Source: Psychrobacter lutiphocae DSM 21542 (lineage in GTDB: Bacteria > Pseudomonadota > Gammaproteobacteria > Pseudomonadales > Moraxellaceae). From it: 64,000 nucleotides of DNA. The stretch is taken from NCBI RefSeq assembly GCF_000382145.1, contig NZ_KB907626.1:59271-123270 (forward strand). The letters run 5' to 3'. This document shows, in pieces, positions 55,516-64,000 of this stretch (the stretch's first letter is position 1; each line of letters begins with the position of its first letter). Under the pieces are notes generated by a model, which saw only the letters and a list, made by a program, of their open reading frames with translations, was not told where the DNA came from and did not search any database. The position numbers and the translations under genes are program-made.

Positions 55516-56289
55516 ATGAATGCTAATGAATTATTTAATTTAAAAAATAAAACTGCCATCGTCACAGGTGGTGCGAATGGTATCGGTAAAGCAACCGCAC
55601 TAATGCTTGCCAAGCATGGCGCCAATATCGTTATTGCAGATTTAAAATTAGAAGACGCTCAAACAGCAGCGAAGGAGATTGAAGACTTAGGCGTCAAAGC
55701 CTTGGCTGTCGAATGTAATGTGTTAAAAGACGAGCACTTAGTAAATCTTACTGAGCAAGCGGTGAAGCAGTTTGGCGCTATTCATATTTTGATTAATAAC
55801 GCTGGTGGTGGTGGCGGTGGACGCGAAAATCCTTTCAAATGTGATGTCGATGATATTAGACGTGACTTTGAGCTAAATGTTTTTAGTGGTTGGCGATTAT
55901 GTCAGTTGGTCGTACCACATATGAAAAAAGCAGGTTATGGCTCAATTGTCTTTACTACCTCTATGTCAAGTATCAACAAAAGTCCAAATATGAGTGGTTA
56001 CGGAGGTTCAAAAGCTGCCGTAAATCACATGGTAGCCAACTTAGCCCATGACTTTGGTCCAGAAGTACGTATCAATGCCGTGGGACCAGGTGCCACTAGA
56101 ACGGCTGCCTTAGAGAGTGTGTTAACCCCTGAAATTGAGCAAAAAATGCTGGAACATACGCCCATCAAACGTCTAGGCACAGCCGATGATATCGCTGGGG
56201 CTATGTTGTATTTTGCGTCACCTATTTCTGAGTGGGTGAGTGGGCAAACCATATTCGTCAACGGCGGTGGTGTGCAGACTTTAGATTAA
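55516..56289 (+). CDS. Short-chain dehydrogenase (7-alpha-hydroxysteroid dehydrogenase-like)
   Basis: This 257-residue SDR has TGGANGIGKATALML, NNAGGGGGGRENPF, the Ser in FTTSMSS, YGGSKAA with the catalytic Tyr-Lys, and the C-terminal IFVNGGGVQTLD. The glycine-rich NNAGGGGGG loop and the terminus resemble E. coli HdhA and related glucose/steroid dehydrogenases. CAGGAGCG precedes the ATG. The next gene, an amidohydrolase, is 143 bases downstream. The true alcohol substrate is not evident. Confidence 0.88.
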   Translation: MNANELFNLKNKTAIVTGGANGIGKATALMLAKHGANIVIADLKLEDAQTAAKEIEDLGVKALAVECNVLKDEHLVNLTEQAVKQFGAIHILINNAGGGGGGRENPFKCDVDDIRRDFELNVFSGWRLCQLVVPHMKKAGYGSIVFTTSMSSINKSPNMSGYGGSKAAVNHMVANLAHDFGPEVRINAVGPGATRTAALESVLTPEIEQKMLEHTPIKRLGTADDIAGAMLYFASPISEWVSGQTIFVNGGGVQTLD

Positions 56290-56341
56290 GCTTATTGTTA
56301 ATCTTAACCTTAATCCTCATGTCACAATTAAGCTTGGCACT

Positions 56342-56410
56342 CCATATTAAACAACCAGTATTAAACAACCAGTATTAAACAACCAGTATTAAACAACCAG
56401 TATTAAAAAA
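56342..56410. repeat. 14-bp tandem repeat, about 5 copies
   Basis: CCAGTATTAAACAA is repeated at 56355, 56369, 56383 and 56397, with a decayed copy before. The array ends 22 bases before the amidohydrolase start. Confidence 0.9.
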
Positions 56411-56432
56411 CTACTTTAAATCAGGACATAGC

Positions 56433-58178
56433 ATGGTTAAAAATATTGTTTCCTCCATTTTGGCGCTAGGCATGCTGGTAGGCTGTACCAGTAATACAGT
56501 AAGCGAAACAAAGTCGCCACTTGTGCAGATTTATCATAATGGGCATATCATTCCGATGACAACGGCTGAGCCTAGCGAAGTTGAAGCAGTGGTGGAAAGC
56601 AAAGGTAATATTGTCTATGTGGGTAATCTGGCTCAAGCCAAATCAAAGTTTGCGAATGCAAATTACATTGATTTAAAGGGTAAAACTTTATTGCCAGGCT
56701 TTATTGATCCGCACAGCCACTTTGGAATGGTTTCAAATACTATGGGGCAGGTGGACTTAAACTCGCCTCCAGTGGGCGAAGTTTCAAGTATTGATGAATT
56801 ACTTGCCAAGCTTAAGGCGTATAAGACTGAGCATAATATAAAAGACGGCGAGTGGATATATGGCTGGGGCTATGACGAAAGTCAACTCCAAGAAAAACGT
56901 CACCCTACCAAAATGGAACTGGATAAAGTTTTACCCAATAACCTAGTGTATATTCAACATACCAGCGGTCATATGGGAGTAGCGAACTCCCGAGCTTTAG
57001 AGGCAATGAATGTCTCTGCTAAGACACAAAATCCAGAAGGCGGCATGATAGGGCGTTTGCCAAATTCCAATGAGCCCAATGGCTTAGTGCAAGAGACAGC
57101 GATGTATCCTTTTGTGGGACACATGTTGCAAGTATTAAATGATAAGCAAGCTGAGTTTCTTGAGCAAACCCAAGATTATTATGCTCAAAATGGCTTTACC
57201 ACAGCGCAAGATGGAATGACAGATAGAGAGGCGATTCGGTTTTTTCAGTCGCAAGCAGATCAAGGCAAACTCAAAATAGACCTAGTATCTTTAGCAGGAT
57301 TTAGCGAGCTTGAAAGTAATCTACAAGATAAAGAGCTTCACTTTAAAGACTATAAAAATGGCTTTAAAGTACAAGGAACCAAGATTATTGCTGATGGCTC
57401 GCCACAAGGTAAAACCGCTTATTTCACTGAGCCTTATTTAACACAAGTTGAAGGCTGTGCTAGCGACTGTAAGGGACTGCCAAGCTTGTCGCAGGAGGCG
57501 TTAAATAAGCTGTTTAAAACCGCTTACGCAGCAGATAACCAACTGTTTATTCATGCCAATGGTGATGCCAGTATTGATATGATTATTAAAGCGCATGAAT
57601 ATGCGGCTAAAGCTCTAAATCAGCCTTTAGACAAAGATCGCCGAACCATTGTTGTACATTCACAGTTTGTGCGCCCCGACCAACTTGAAACTTACAAAAA
57701 ATACAATATACAGCCGTCATTTTTTACCAATCATGCCTACTTTTGGGGGGATGTCCATGTAGAAAACCTAGGTAAAAAACGAGCTGAGTTTTTAAGCCCA
57801 ATTGTCAGTGCCGATGAGCTGGGGCTAAAGTACACCAATCACTCTGATGCCACAGTGACACCCATTGATCCAATATTCACGCTTTGGACAGCAGTAAACA
57901 GGGTATCAAGAAGTGGAAAAGTTATCGGCGCAGCACAACAAGCCAGCCCTTACCAAGCGCTAAAATCAATCACCAGTTATGCGGCCTATCAGATGTTTGA
58001 AGAGGACAGCAAAGGTACACTTGAGGTTGGTAAACGGGCAGATTTAGTTATTTTGGATAACAATCCGCTGACTATCGACCCCATGAAAATTCGTGACATC
58101 AAGGTTGTACAAACGATTAAAGATGGAAAGTTAATTTATTCACAAAGTGATGAAGATAATGATAAATCAGTAAAATAG
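56433..58178 (+). CDS. Amidohydrolase-family lipoprotein
   Basis: This 581-residue protein of the amidohydrolase superfamily (COG1574-like, the exoenzyme regulatory/formamidase-like branch) begins with a lipoprotein signal ending LVGC, so it should be membrane-anchored, facing the periplasm. Metal-site motifs are HSH in LPGFIDPHSHFG near residue 95, LFIHANGDASI, and the Asp in KYTNHSDATVTPIDP. KRADLVILDNNPL near the C terminus is the usual beta-sandwich closure. TCAGGACAT precedes the ATG. The substrate is not known. Confidence 0.85.
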   Translation: MVKNIVSSILALGMLVGCTSNTVSETKSPLVQIYHNGHIIPMTTAEPSEVEAVVESKGNIVYVGNLAQAKSKFANANYIDLKGKTLLPGFIDPHSHFGMVSNTMGQVDLNSPPVGEVSSIDELLAKLKAYKTEHNIKDGEWIYGWGYDESQLQEKRHPTKMELDKVLPNNLVYIQHTSGHMGVANSRALEAMNVSAKTQNPEGGMIGRLPNSNEPNGLVQETAMYPFVGHMLQVLNDKQAEFLEQTQDYYAQNGFTTAQDGMTDREAIRFFQSQADQGKLKIDLVSLAGFSELESNLQDKELHFKDYKNGFKVQGTKIIADGSPQGKTAYFTEPYLTQVEGCASDCKGLPSLSQEALNKLFKTAYAADNQLFIHANGDASIDMIIKAHEYAAKALNQPLDKDRRTIVVHSQFVRPDQLETYKKYNIQPSFFTNHAYFWGDVHVENLGKKRAEFLSPIVSADELGLKYTNHSDATVTPIDPIFTLWTAVNRVSRSGKVIGAAQQASPYQALKSITSYAAYQMFEEDSKGTLEVGKRADLVILDNNPLTIDPMKIRDIKVVQTIKDGKLIYSQSDEDNDKSVK

Positions 58179-58267
58179 TGATAGATTAAGGTTAATGCAG
58201 GAATACCCCCCCCCTAGTCAATGGTTAAGGAAGGATGGCTTAACCAACTGTTTTATACAAGGAGTGT

Positions 58268-59515
58268 ATGATGAGTATTAACTTACAGCCTAAGCAGCGT
58301 TATCAAATTAGCAAAGCTTTACACAGCAGCCGCCAGATCGATCCAAAGCGTAAACTATGGTTGCTCAGTCCGCTGGCACCGATTATCGGCTGGGCGATGT
58401 ATCTGGGTGTCAAAGACCAGGATGGTTTTGATCTAAAAAATACCTTGATTGCGTGGTCGGGCAGTCTCTTTACCTACGCCTTTATTCCTACACTGGATGT
58501 GCTGATTGGCACAGATGATGATAATTTATCTGAAGCGGCTTTTAACGCCCTTGAGCATGATGCTTATTATCAAAAGATTGTGCACGCCTTTATTCCGCTT
58601 AATTACACCGCACTATTTATTGCTGCCCATCAATTCACCCACCGCAAACTGCCTTGGTATAACAAGCTTGGAGTGGCTATTACCGCTGGTATCGGTAGTG
58701 GTATTGCAATCAATGCGGCCCATGAATTGGGGCACAAACAAGACAAGCTCAATCGTCATTTGGCACGTTTTAGCCTAGCGCCTTCTGCGTATGGTCACTT
58801 TGCCATTGAACACAACTTTGGTCATCATCGCTGGGTGGCCACCCCGCAAGACCCTGCCACCAGCCGTTTTAACGAAAGCTTTTGGCAGTTTTTACCACGT
58901 ACTGTATTTGGTGGACTACGCTCAGCGATTAAGATTGAAAAAAGACGACTGGCTCGTAAGAAAAAGCACTTTTGGAGTAAAGATAACGAGCTACTTCAAG
59001 GCTGGGCCATCACGGCTGCGCTATATGCGTCCCTGTATAAGCTAAATGGCAAAAAGGTGATTCCATTTATCGCAATTCAAGCCATCTATGGTTTTAGCTT
59101 ACTTGAGTCGGTCAATTATTTAGAGCATTACGGTTTGTTGCGTCAGCAGGATGCAAATGGTCGCTATGAACCCACTCGTCCTGAGCATAGCTGGAATAGT
59201 AACAACACAGTAACCAATTTATTCTTATATCAATTACAGCGTCATTCGGATCACCATGCCCATCCAAGCCGTCCGTATCAGGTATTGCGCCACTTTGATG
59301 AGTCGCCACAGCTACCCAGTGGCTATGCCAGTATGATTGTGCCGGCTTACATTCCGCCGTTATGGTTTGCCATCATGAATAAGCGGGTGGTTGCGCATTA
59401 TAAGGATGATATGGATCGGATTAATATACACGACAAGCCACTTAGCCCACGCATGCAGCGTGCCACTGAGTATGTGCAAAAAGGCTTGGATTGGCTGGCA
59501 AGGTTTAAAAAGTAG
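58268..59515 (+). CDS. alkM: Alkane 1-monooxygenase (AlkB/AlkM type)
   Basis: This integral-membrane di-iron enzyme hydroxylates medium- to long-chain alkanes at the terminal carbon. The 415 residues have the full histidine set: HELGHK, EHNFGHHRWVATPQDPA, the HYG motif NYLEHYGLLR and LQRHSDHHAHPSRPYQ. Hydrophobic spans at about 35-50, 60-75, 105-120, 130-145 and 235-255 fit the six-helix topology. AAGGAGTG precedes ATG-ATG (58268 or 58271). It needs rubredoxin and its reductase; a fused version is at 47121-48521. Confidence 0.95.
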   Translation: MMSINLQPKQRYQISKALHSSRQIDPKRKLWLLSPLAPIIGWAMYLGVKDQDGFDLKNTLIAWSGSLFTYAFIPTLDVLIGTDDDNLSEAAFNALEHDAYYQKIVHAFIPLNYTALFIAAHQFTHRKLPWYNKLGVAITAGIGSGIAINAAHELGHKQDKLNRHLARFSLAPSAYGHFAIEHNFGHHRWVATPQDPATSRFNESFWQFLPRTVFGGLRSAIKIEKRRLARKKKHFWSKDNELLQGWAITAALYASLYKLNGKKVIPFIAIQAIYGFSLLESVNYLEHYGLLRQQDANGRYEPTRPEHSWNSNNTVTNLFLYQLQRHSDHHAHPSRPYQVLRHFDESPQLPSGYASMIVPAYIPPLWFAIMNKRVVAHYKDDMDRINIHDKPLSPRMQRATEYVQKGLDWLARFKK

Positions 59516-59548
59516 CTTACTTGGAATAGGTTGACACCCCTAGTTCGA

Positions 59549-60604
59549 TTAAAAAAGAGCTTCTATGCGTAATAAAGTAGAAGGGAAGTGGCTTTTGTCT
59601 TCTTTTTTATCATTAAAGTAGCTAAATTCAGTTTGTAAAAACAACCAGTCTCGCCAAAATGGCTGGCGATAACTGACAGTGGGCCCGTAACTGTTTAAGG
59701 AGAGTCTGCCGTCTTCAAGATAGCCATAAGAAGAGAGACCATAAGATAACTGCTTATTGTTATTAAAATAATGAATGTGGCGTACTTCATTCCCCCAAGT
59801 GGTCTGTTCTCGATCATCTTCATGGCGATAGCGAAGGTTGATATTGTTATTAAAGTAGCGAGTGGCACTCAGTTTGTATTGCGTGTTTATTTCGCCTTTT
59901 AAGGTATGCTCACTGTCGGTGCCATAGCGGTAATAGTTATGGTTTGAGATTTGCCACGTATCGGTTTGATGCAGGTCTTTATCGACACTAAATTTTAGAA
60001 ATAAGTCATTACCTGAGCGTATGCCAACATCCGTATCGAACCCAAAGGTGTCTTCAAGCTTTGACCAACGTAATGCGATAGAAGCGTTGTCCTCACGTAC
60101 TTGTTTACCATCAAGGACTTTGCTTTGATTGGGGGTATGCCCTGCGCCATAAGCGGAGCCCTTGGTTAGAACATCTTGTTCATCAAGATCCTTGTCACCT
60201 ATGACTATACTTAAGCGCCTTTCTAATACGGGCAGTTTTATATGTCCTCTAATCCTAGGTTTGACGGTGACATGACTGCCATCAGTGGGGTTATTCGACC
60301 AGCGAGTATCAAACACAACCCGTAAATTGGCAGATGCAGGCTTTTGGGGGTCAGGCTCACCAAACCATTTGTCCATGCTATGCGCCAAGTTGCGTAATCT
60401 GTCTTGAACGTCTTCATGATGATCGTCTATCCACTCGGCCGCTTCATCATTGATGGCGGTTATCGCTGTGGTCAGGGAGCCATCTGTTAGCTTATTGGTT
60501 GGTTGTGAGGCATTCTCAGCTAGTGCTGGTGTCGCCAGTGTACACATCGCACAGTAGAATAATAAAGATGACTTAGATTTCTTAGTTTTCAATAACTTAG
60601 ACAT
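59549..60604 (-). CDS. Probable outer-membrane beta-barrel protein
   Basis: A protein of 351 residues with a signal peptide (LLFYCAMCTLATPALA), a charged helical segment (residues 40-80), then about ten alternating hydrophobic/polar strands rich in Tyr, Asn and Arg, and a terminal Phe (LRIEALF), the usual mark for insertion by the BAM complex. I recognise no named family. ATG 60604 starts a normal signal peptide; GTG 60619 would add five residues. It is convergent with alkM, with only 33 bases between the stops, so a link to hydrocarbon entry is conceivable but untested. Confidence 0.7.
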   Translation of the reverse strand: MSKLLKTKKSKSSLLFYCAMCTLATPALAENASQPTNKLTDGSLTTAITAINDEAAEWIDDHHEDVQDRLRNLAHSMDKWFGEPDPQKPASANLRVVFDTRWSNNPTDGSHVTVKPRIRGHIKLPVLERRLSIVIGDKDLDEQDVLTKGSAYGAGHTPNQSKVLDGKQVREDNASIALRWSKLEDTFGFDTDVGIRSGNDLFLKFSVDKDLHQTDTWQISNHNYYRYGTDSEHTLKGEINTQYKLSATRYFNNNINLRYRHEDDREQTTWGNEVRHIHYFNNNKQLSYGLSSYGYLEDGRLSLNSYGPTVSYRQPFWRDWLFLQTEFSYFNDKKEDKSHFPSTLLRIEALF

Positions 60605-60898
60605 AGTGGCTAGCTTCACGATGATATAAAAAGGGAGGTTTTATGATAGAAAATCGTAAGTTTAGATTATATACGCTAAAAAATGAATATAATATAGCTT
60701 AATATTTAAAAAGTTGTTAGTTAGATAAAGGGAAGCTATTTTGTTTGTTATTTAGAATATTCTTGAAAAGCGATATTATAGCGGTTCATTGTTTATATTT
60801 TTTGCATAAATAGAGTAGGGAGACTCTTATGAATAAGCAACGACTTAATATTAAGGATTCAAAACTTAACAAGTCGATAGGTGTTTCTATAATTTATT

Positions 60899-61011
60899 CG
60901 AATCTCAACTCTTTTTTCTTAACCCTTGATTTTAAAGGCCTTAAAATATTTAGTTGTTAGGTCTTTCCGTTATAAACCTTTAAATATCAATAACTTATAA
61001 AGAGTTGAGAG
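60899..61011. mobile_element. 113-bp miniature element, copy B (F3, inverted)
   Basis: Reverse complement of 35632-35743 with some divergence in the middle. It starts CGAATCTCAACTCTTTTTTC and ends AAGAGTTGAGAG, giving better-conserved terminal inverted repeats than copy A. It lies 75 bases before the broken MpaB gene. Confidence 0.75.
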
Positions 61012-61086
61012 TGGGGTATAATTTATAACTATGGACGCAGCACCGCCAGTCAATCTGAGAATGAGGGTCTGCAGGTCCTTGAATGT

Positions 61087-62168
61087 ATGCGTAAGTATGT
61101 CTTACCTAAAGGCTATAAGCTAAAAAAAGAAATATTAGATGACATTGCTGAAAGCTACGAAATGACCGATCCTGTGGTCGATGCATTGACTTCGAAATAT
61201 AAACGCTTTGCAGATGATTTACAAAACGCTATTTTAAATAAAGCAGTTTTTACAGCTTCAGACAAAGCTCACATGTTAGCTGACCCTAACTTTAAGAAGA
61301 TGGTTGATAAGTTTTCAGGTCATCCTGACTGGTTTGATGTCAAGCTAGCTGAAAAAGAAGCCATCGCTTATAGGCGTTATCCATTAACTCTGGTTTGGCT
61401 ACTTCGAAATGTTGCATTAATGGCGGGTTATAGTATTCCTGCATTGTCTTTGCCTCTGGTTAAAACAGGCTCACTGGTACATGACGCTTTAGCTCGTCTC
61501 TACCGCACTTATGGCTATATGATGGCAGTCTCTGAGCACCCCGCTGTTTGTGGTGACGAAACTCCGTTGGCTGTGGGTGGTGAAGCTTGGCGGCAAACTA
61601 TCATAATCCGTCAGATGCACAGCTTTCATTTGCAGTTTTCATTACTCATTTCACGGGGTTTAAAGTGACTCGGTGCTCATATTACTGACGAAGAAGCTGA
61701 AGGTATTATGCACTTGTGGCGCCTAGCTACTTGGTGGATGGGTGTCGATCTTGATCGTATTCCTAAAACAGAAGAAGAATCATGGGAATGGTTATACTCC
61801 TATTTATCTGCGCAACGCCTTGATTTTGAAATAGGGCGTCCATTGGCTAAGGCGTTGCATGACCTACCTACCGAAATCATGGGTAAGCAAAAGCAAACTT
61901 GGCGTGGCCATGCGGTTGAACTACTTAATGCTAGTGTTACTCGCACTATTGTTGGCGATGATGTGGGTGATGGGCTTAATTTACCAAAAGTGCCTTTACG
62001 TCAAGGGGTATTACTTAGTGTACCACTGCTATTTGTATCGATACTGCGCGGCGCCTACATCCAAAAATCGAAGAGCGTATTGAAAGCTTTAGACAGCAAC
62101 GTCAGTATAATATGAGCTGGTGGCTTAGAAAAAATGACCCTTACTATCAAGATAAAGAAGTTTTATAG
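61087..62168 (+). pseudogene. Broken MpaB/latex-clearing-type oxygenase gene (DUF2236)
   Basis: The frame encodes a DUF2236-family protein, heme-binding oxygenases that include rubber oxygenases. RYPLTLVWLLRNVALMAGYSIPAL and MHLWRLATWWMGVDLDRIP are typical segments. It is interrupted by an in-frame TGA at 61666-61668, after which the same frame continues as LGAHITDEEAEG. Near 62020-62050 a frameshift follows: the final 39 codons (RRLHPKIEERIESF to KNDPYYQDKEVL) run in another frame to a stop at 62166-62168. Two lesions make it a pseudogene. The IS3 element begins 118 bases downstream. Confidence 0.85.
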
Positions 62169-62335
62169 GTAAATTTTTTAGTTGTTTACCTATATTTTAA
62201 TAATATGCCAATGTCTAGTTCGTTTAAGCAAGTGTGGGATAGTTTTTTAACCTCATAGGGGCATAAAAAGTGTAACCCACCGATTTGAACCGCCCCGGGA
62301 TTGTCGGAGACTCATTTTTCTGAGAGAATACGACA

Positions 62336-62653
62336 ATGAAAACACGAAACTATACCCCTGAAATGAAAGAGCGAGCCGTCCGTATGCTTATTGAAGCCAA
62401 AGACGACTACCCATCCACCTGGTCAGCCATTAAAGCCATAGCGCCAAAGATAGGTTGCACGCCTGAGACCCTACGATCATGGCATAAAAAGCACATAGAT
62501 AAAACCATTCCTGCAAATATTCAAGCTCAAAGCCAAGCCGAGCGTATCAAAGAGCTTGAACGTGAGAATAGAGAATTAAAGCAAGCCAATGAGATTATAA
62601 AGAAAGCTGCAGCTTTTTTCGCCCAGGCGGAGCTCGACCGCAAACCCAAGTAA
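62336..62653 (+). CDS. IS3-family transposase OrfA
   Basis: OrfA (105 residues) carries the helix-turn-helix that binds the element ends (YTPEMKERAVRML and a CTPETLRSWHKKH recognition helix) and a C-terminal leucine-zipper-like helix (RIKELERENRELKQANEIIKKA). A T6 run at 62614-62619 near its end lies where a -1 shift would fuse it in an open frame to OrfB, as programmed in IS3 elements; here the OrfA stop and OrfB ATG also overlap by one base. It looks intact. Confidence 0.9.
   Translation: MKTRNYTPEMKERAVRMLIEAKDDYPSTWSAIKAIAPKIGCTPETLRSWHKKHIDKTIPANIQAQSQAERIKELERENRELKQANEIIKKAAAFFAQAELDRKPK
62614..62619 (+). promoter_or_regulatory. Possible programmed -1 frameshift site
   Basis: Six T (GCTTTTTTC) lie in the overlap between orfA and the open orfB phase. 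After a -1 slip the frame is open through the orfB ATG. Slippage here would give the OrfAB transposase; no pseudoknot was examined. Confidence 0.45.
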
Positions 62654-63327
62654 TGGTTGATTTTATTGACGATCACAAACAACAATATGGAGTCGAGCCA
62701 ATCTGTAGAGTACTACCGATTGCTCCATCCACATACTATCGTGCTAAAGAGCTAGAATTGAGTCCTGAAAAACGTTCACAGCGTAGTCAGCATGACGATT
62801 TCTATCTAGGTGAGATTAAACGTATCTGGAAGGACAGCAAATGCCGATACGGCGCTCGTAAAGTCTGGAAACAGTTGAAGGCAGAGGGTATACATCCTGC
62901 ACGCTGCACTGTAGAGCGGTTAATGCGTCAGCATGGCATGCAAGGTATTTGGCGAGGTAAGGGGAAGATAACCACTAAGTCTCGTGATGATCAAATACGG
63001 GCAGACGACTTAGTTAATCGTAATTTCAGTGCACATAGACCTAACCAGCTATGGGTTGCTGACTTTACTTACGTTAAAACGCTGAGTGGTTGGGTATATA
63101 CCGCCTTTATTATTGATGTATTTGCTCGCGTTATCGTTGGTTGGAAGTTATCTAATCGTATGAACACCGATATGGTGATGGCAGCACTAAACCAAGCCAT
63201 TGCAGACAGGAACAACCCAAAAGATGTGATCCACCATAGTGATAGAGGTGTTCAGTATTTATCCATTCGCTATACGGATAAGATGGCTGATTCTGGCGTC
63301 ATTGCATCTGTTGGTACGATAGGTGAT

Positions 63328-63387
63328 CTACTCGAGCACAGCTCTCCCCTTGCGCTCGGGCAAAGCAGTGCTTTGCTATTTCCTCGC
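63328..63387. repeat. Short palindromic insertion 1 in orfB
   Basis: A 60-base insertion after GGTGAT. It carries ACTCGAGCACAGCTCTC (63330-63346), shared exactly with insertion 2, then CCTTGC, then a perfect hairpin GCAAAGCA/TGCTTTGC (63360-63376). Its length is a multiple of three. Confidence 0.75.
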
Positions 63388-63508
63388 TCATAAGATAATG
63401 CGTTAGCTGAAACGGTTAACGGGCTTTATAAAACGGAGGTGATTGAATATTTAAAACAGCAGTGGCAAGGTGTGAATGATGTTGAATTAGCAACTCTTGA
63501 ATGGGTCG

Positions 63509-63576
63509 TCACTCGAGCACAGCTCTCGCCTTGCAAAGCTAAATCGATACTTAATCGATTTTTAACGCTTCTCAGG
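63509..63576. repeat. Short palindromic insertion 2 in orfB
   Basis: A 68-base stretch stands where about five bases of the usual gene should be, a net gain of 63. It starts TC and then the shared ACTCGAGCACAGCTCTC (63511-63527), CCTTGC, and a hairpin AAATCGAT/ATCGATTT (63541-63561). The reading frame is kept open, but in a different phase from insertion 1. Confidence 0.75.
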
Positions 63577-63772
63577 TTTAACAAAACACGTTTACATAGT
63601 ACGATTGGTTATGTGTCGCCTTTTGAGTTTGAGAGACGATACTATGATAGTCTTAGTGAGTCAGACAAAGCTGCCTGACTCAAGTAATCCACTCTCCGAT
63701 ATAGCATAGGTATCTACACAATTGGTAACAGCTCATAAAGCTGTTAGAATAAATTAGTATGGCATAGAGAAA

Positions 63773-64000
63773 ATGGAGCTAGATACGAGGCTCATTAAAC
63801 GATATCAACAACTCGTACGTAATCACACACACCTAAATGGTTATCTACACACAGGTATGAAAGCTACCATTAATAATCAAAGTAGTTTCGCTCAAACACA
63901 AGCATTATGGCGTTTTATTCACAATGATAAAGTCAGCTACCAAATGCTTAACGAACCCTTGATGGCAAATAGCTTACAAGGGTGTAGCGAACACTGTAAG
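63773..64000 (+). CDS. IS4-family transposase, N-terminal part (runs off the window)
   Basis: Seventy-six codons are open to the window edge. The sequence TQALWRFIHNDKVSYQMLNEPL matches the N-terminal DNA-binding region of Tn5/IS4-type transposases (the Tn5 pattern of FANTQAAWRF type). The hairpin AACAGCT/AAAGCTGTT at 63727-63746 precedes it and may belong to the element's left end, which would start near 63700 where the IS3 element is cut. Completeness cannot be judged. Confidence 0.75.
   Translation, partial: MELDTRLIKRYQQLVRNHTHLNGYLHTGMKATINNQSSFAQTQALWRFIHNDKVSYQMLNEPLMANSLQGCSEHCK

Larger units (their letters stand above)
62653..63678 (+). pseudogene. IS3-family transposase OrfB, broken by two insertions
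   Basis: OrfB is the DDE integrase of IS3 elements: HTH_21-like start, the first Asp in LWVADFTYV, the second in VIHHSDRGVQY, and the Glu in DNALAETVNG. Between the second Asp and the Glu, 60 bases (63328-63387) replace nothing essential but end in TCATAA, a stop at 63391-63393; the ancestral codons were probably Ser-Tyr. After it the same frame resumes to 63678. A second foreign stretch (63509-63576) separates TLEWV from FNKTRLHS. The gene cannot make a full transposase. Confidence 0.85.
62286..63699 (+). mobile_element. Damaged IS3-family insertion sequence (IS51-like)
   Basis: The left end reads TGAACCGCCCCGGGATTGTC, characteristic of IS51-group IS3 elements. The inner seven bases of that end (TCGGAGA, 62304-62310) recur inverted at 63693-63699, but the outer 18 bases are missing on the right, so the right end is truncated. 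Inside are orfA and an orfB broken by two short insertions. Confidence 0.8.

Noticed and set aside
61859..62083. Separate small gene in the second half of the MpaB region
   Set aside because: It is another phase of the broken oxygenase gene; the family similarity lies in the main frame and, at the end, in the third frame.

Overview
The window looks like a chromosomal segment from a gammaproteobacterium of the family Moraxellaceae, most probably Psychrobacter. This is inferred from the moderately A+T-rich sequence, an AlkM-type alkane hydroxylase, a MetX-MetW pair, and a leucine/isovalerate (liu) operon next to a phenylacetate (paa) cluster. No rRNA, tRNA, CRISPR array or prophage was seen.

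Layout. (1) 0.1-8 kb: a miniature inverted-repeat element, a FemAB-like protein, UbiC, GlyA, OsmC-like, GltS and ProA. Between gltS and proA lies a G+C-rich, non-coding, strongly self-complementary island (6.17-6.72 kb). (2) 8.5-14 kb: a polar amino acid ABC importer with one ATPase, three tandem paralogous lipoprotein receptors and two permeases. (3) 14-33.4 kb: an aromatic catabolic island. Copper amine oxidase (TynA) and an aldehyde dehydrogenase would turn aromatic amines such as phenylethylamine into phenylacetate. PaaK, PaaABCDE, PaaG, PaaN, PaaF, PaaH and PaaJ would then take it to acetyl-CoA and succinyl-CoA. Two PaaI-like thioesterases and a TRAP-type receptor accompany them. The paa genes form two divergent arms around a 458-bp control region with a repeated 19-bp motif. 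Ends of one miniature-element family bound the paa block. (4) 34-37.5 kb: an alpha/beta hydrolase, an HdeD-like membrane protein and Hsp33. (5) 37.8-46.7 kb: an acyl-CoA ligase followed by liuB, liuC, liuD, liuE and liuA, an almost complete leucine/isovalerate catabolic operon. (6) 47-60.6 kb: a rubredoxin/rubredoxin-reductase fusion, a Sel1-repeat protein, metXW, hemH, two short-chain dehydrogenases, an amidohydrolase lipoprotein, an alkane 1-monooxygenase and an outer-membrane barrel protein. (7) 61-64 kb: a decaying end with a broken MpaB-type oxygenase gene, a damaged IS3-family element whose transposase carries two related short insertions, and the start of an IS4-type transposase cut by the window edge.

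The genes point to a versatile aerobic heterotroph that uses aromatic amines, phenylacetate, branched-chain amino acids and alkanes. The spacers are unusually rich in small repeats. There are at least four families of miniature inverted-repeat elements, one with a clean 10-bp target duplication and two present as inverted pairs within the window. Twelve spacers carry short tandem duplications with 13-22 bp units. Gene functions are assigned from family resemblance read by eye, so exact substrates are inferred.
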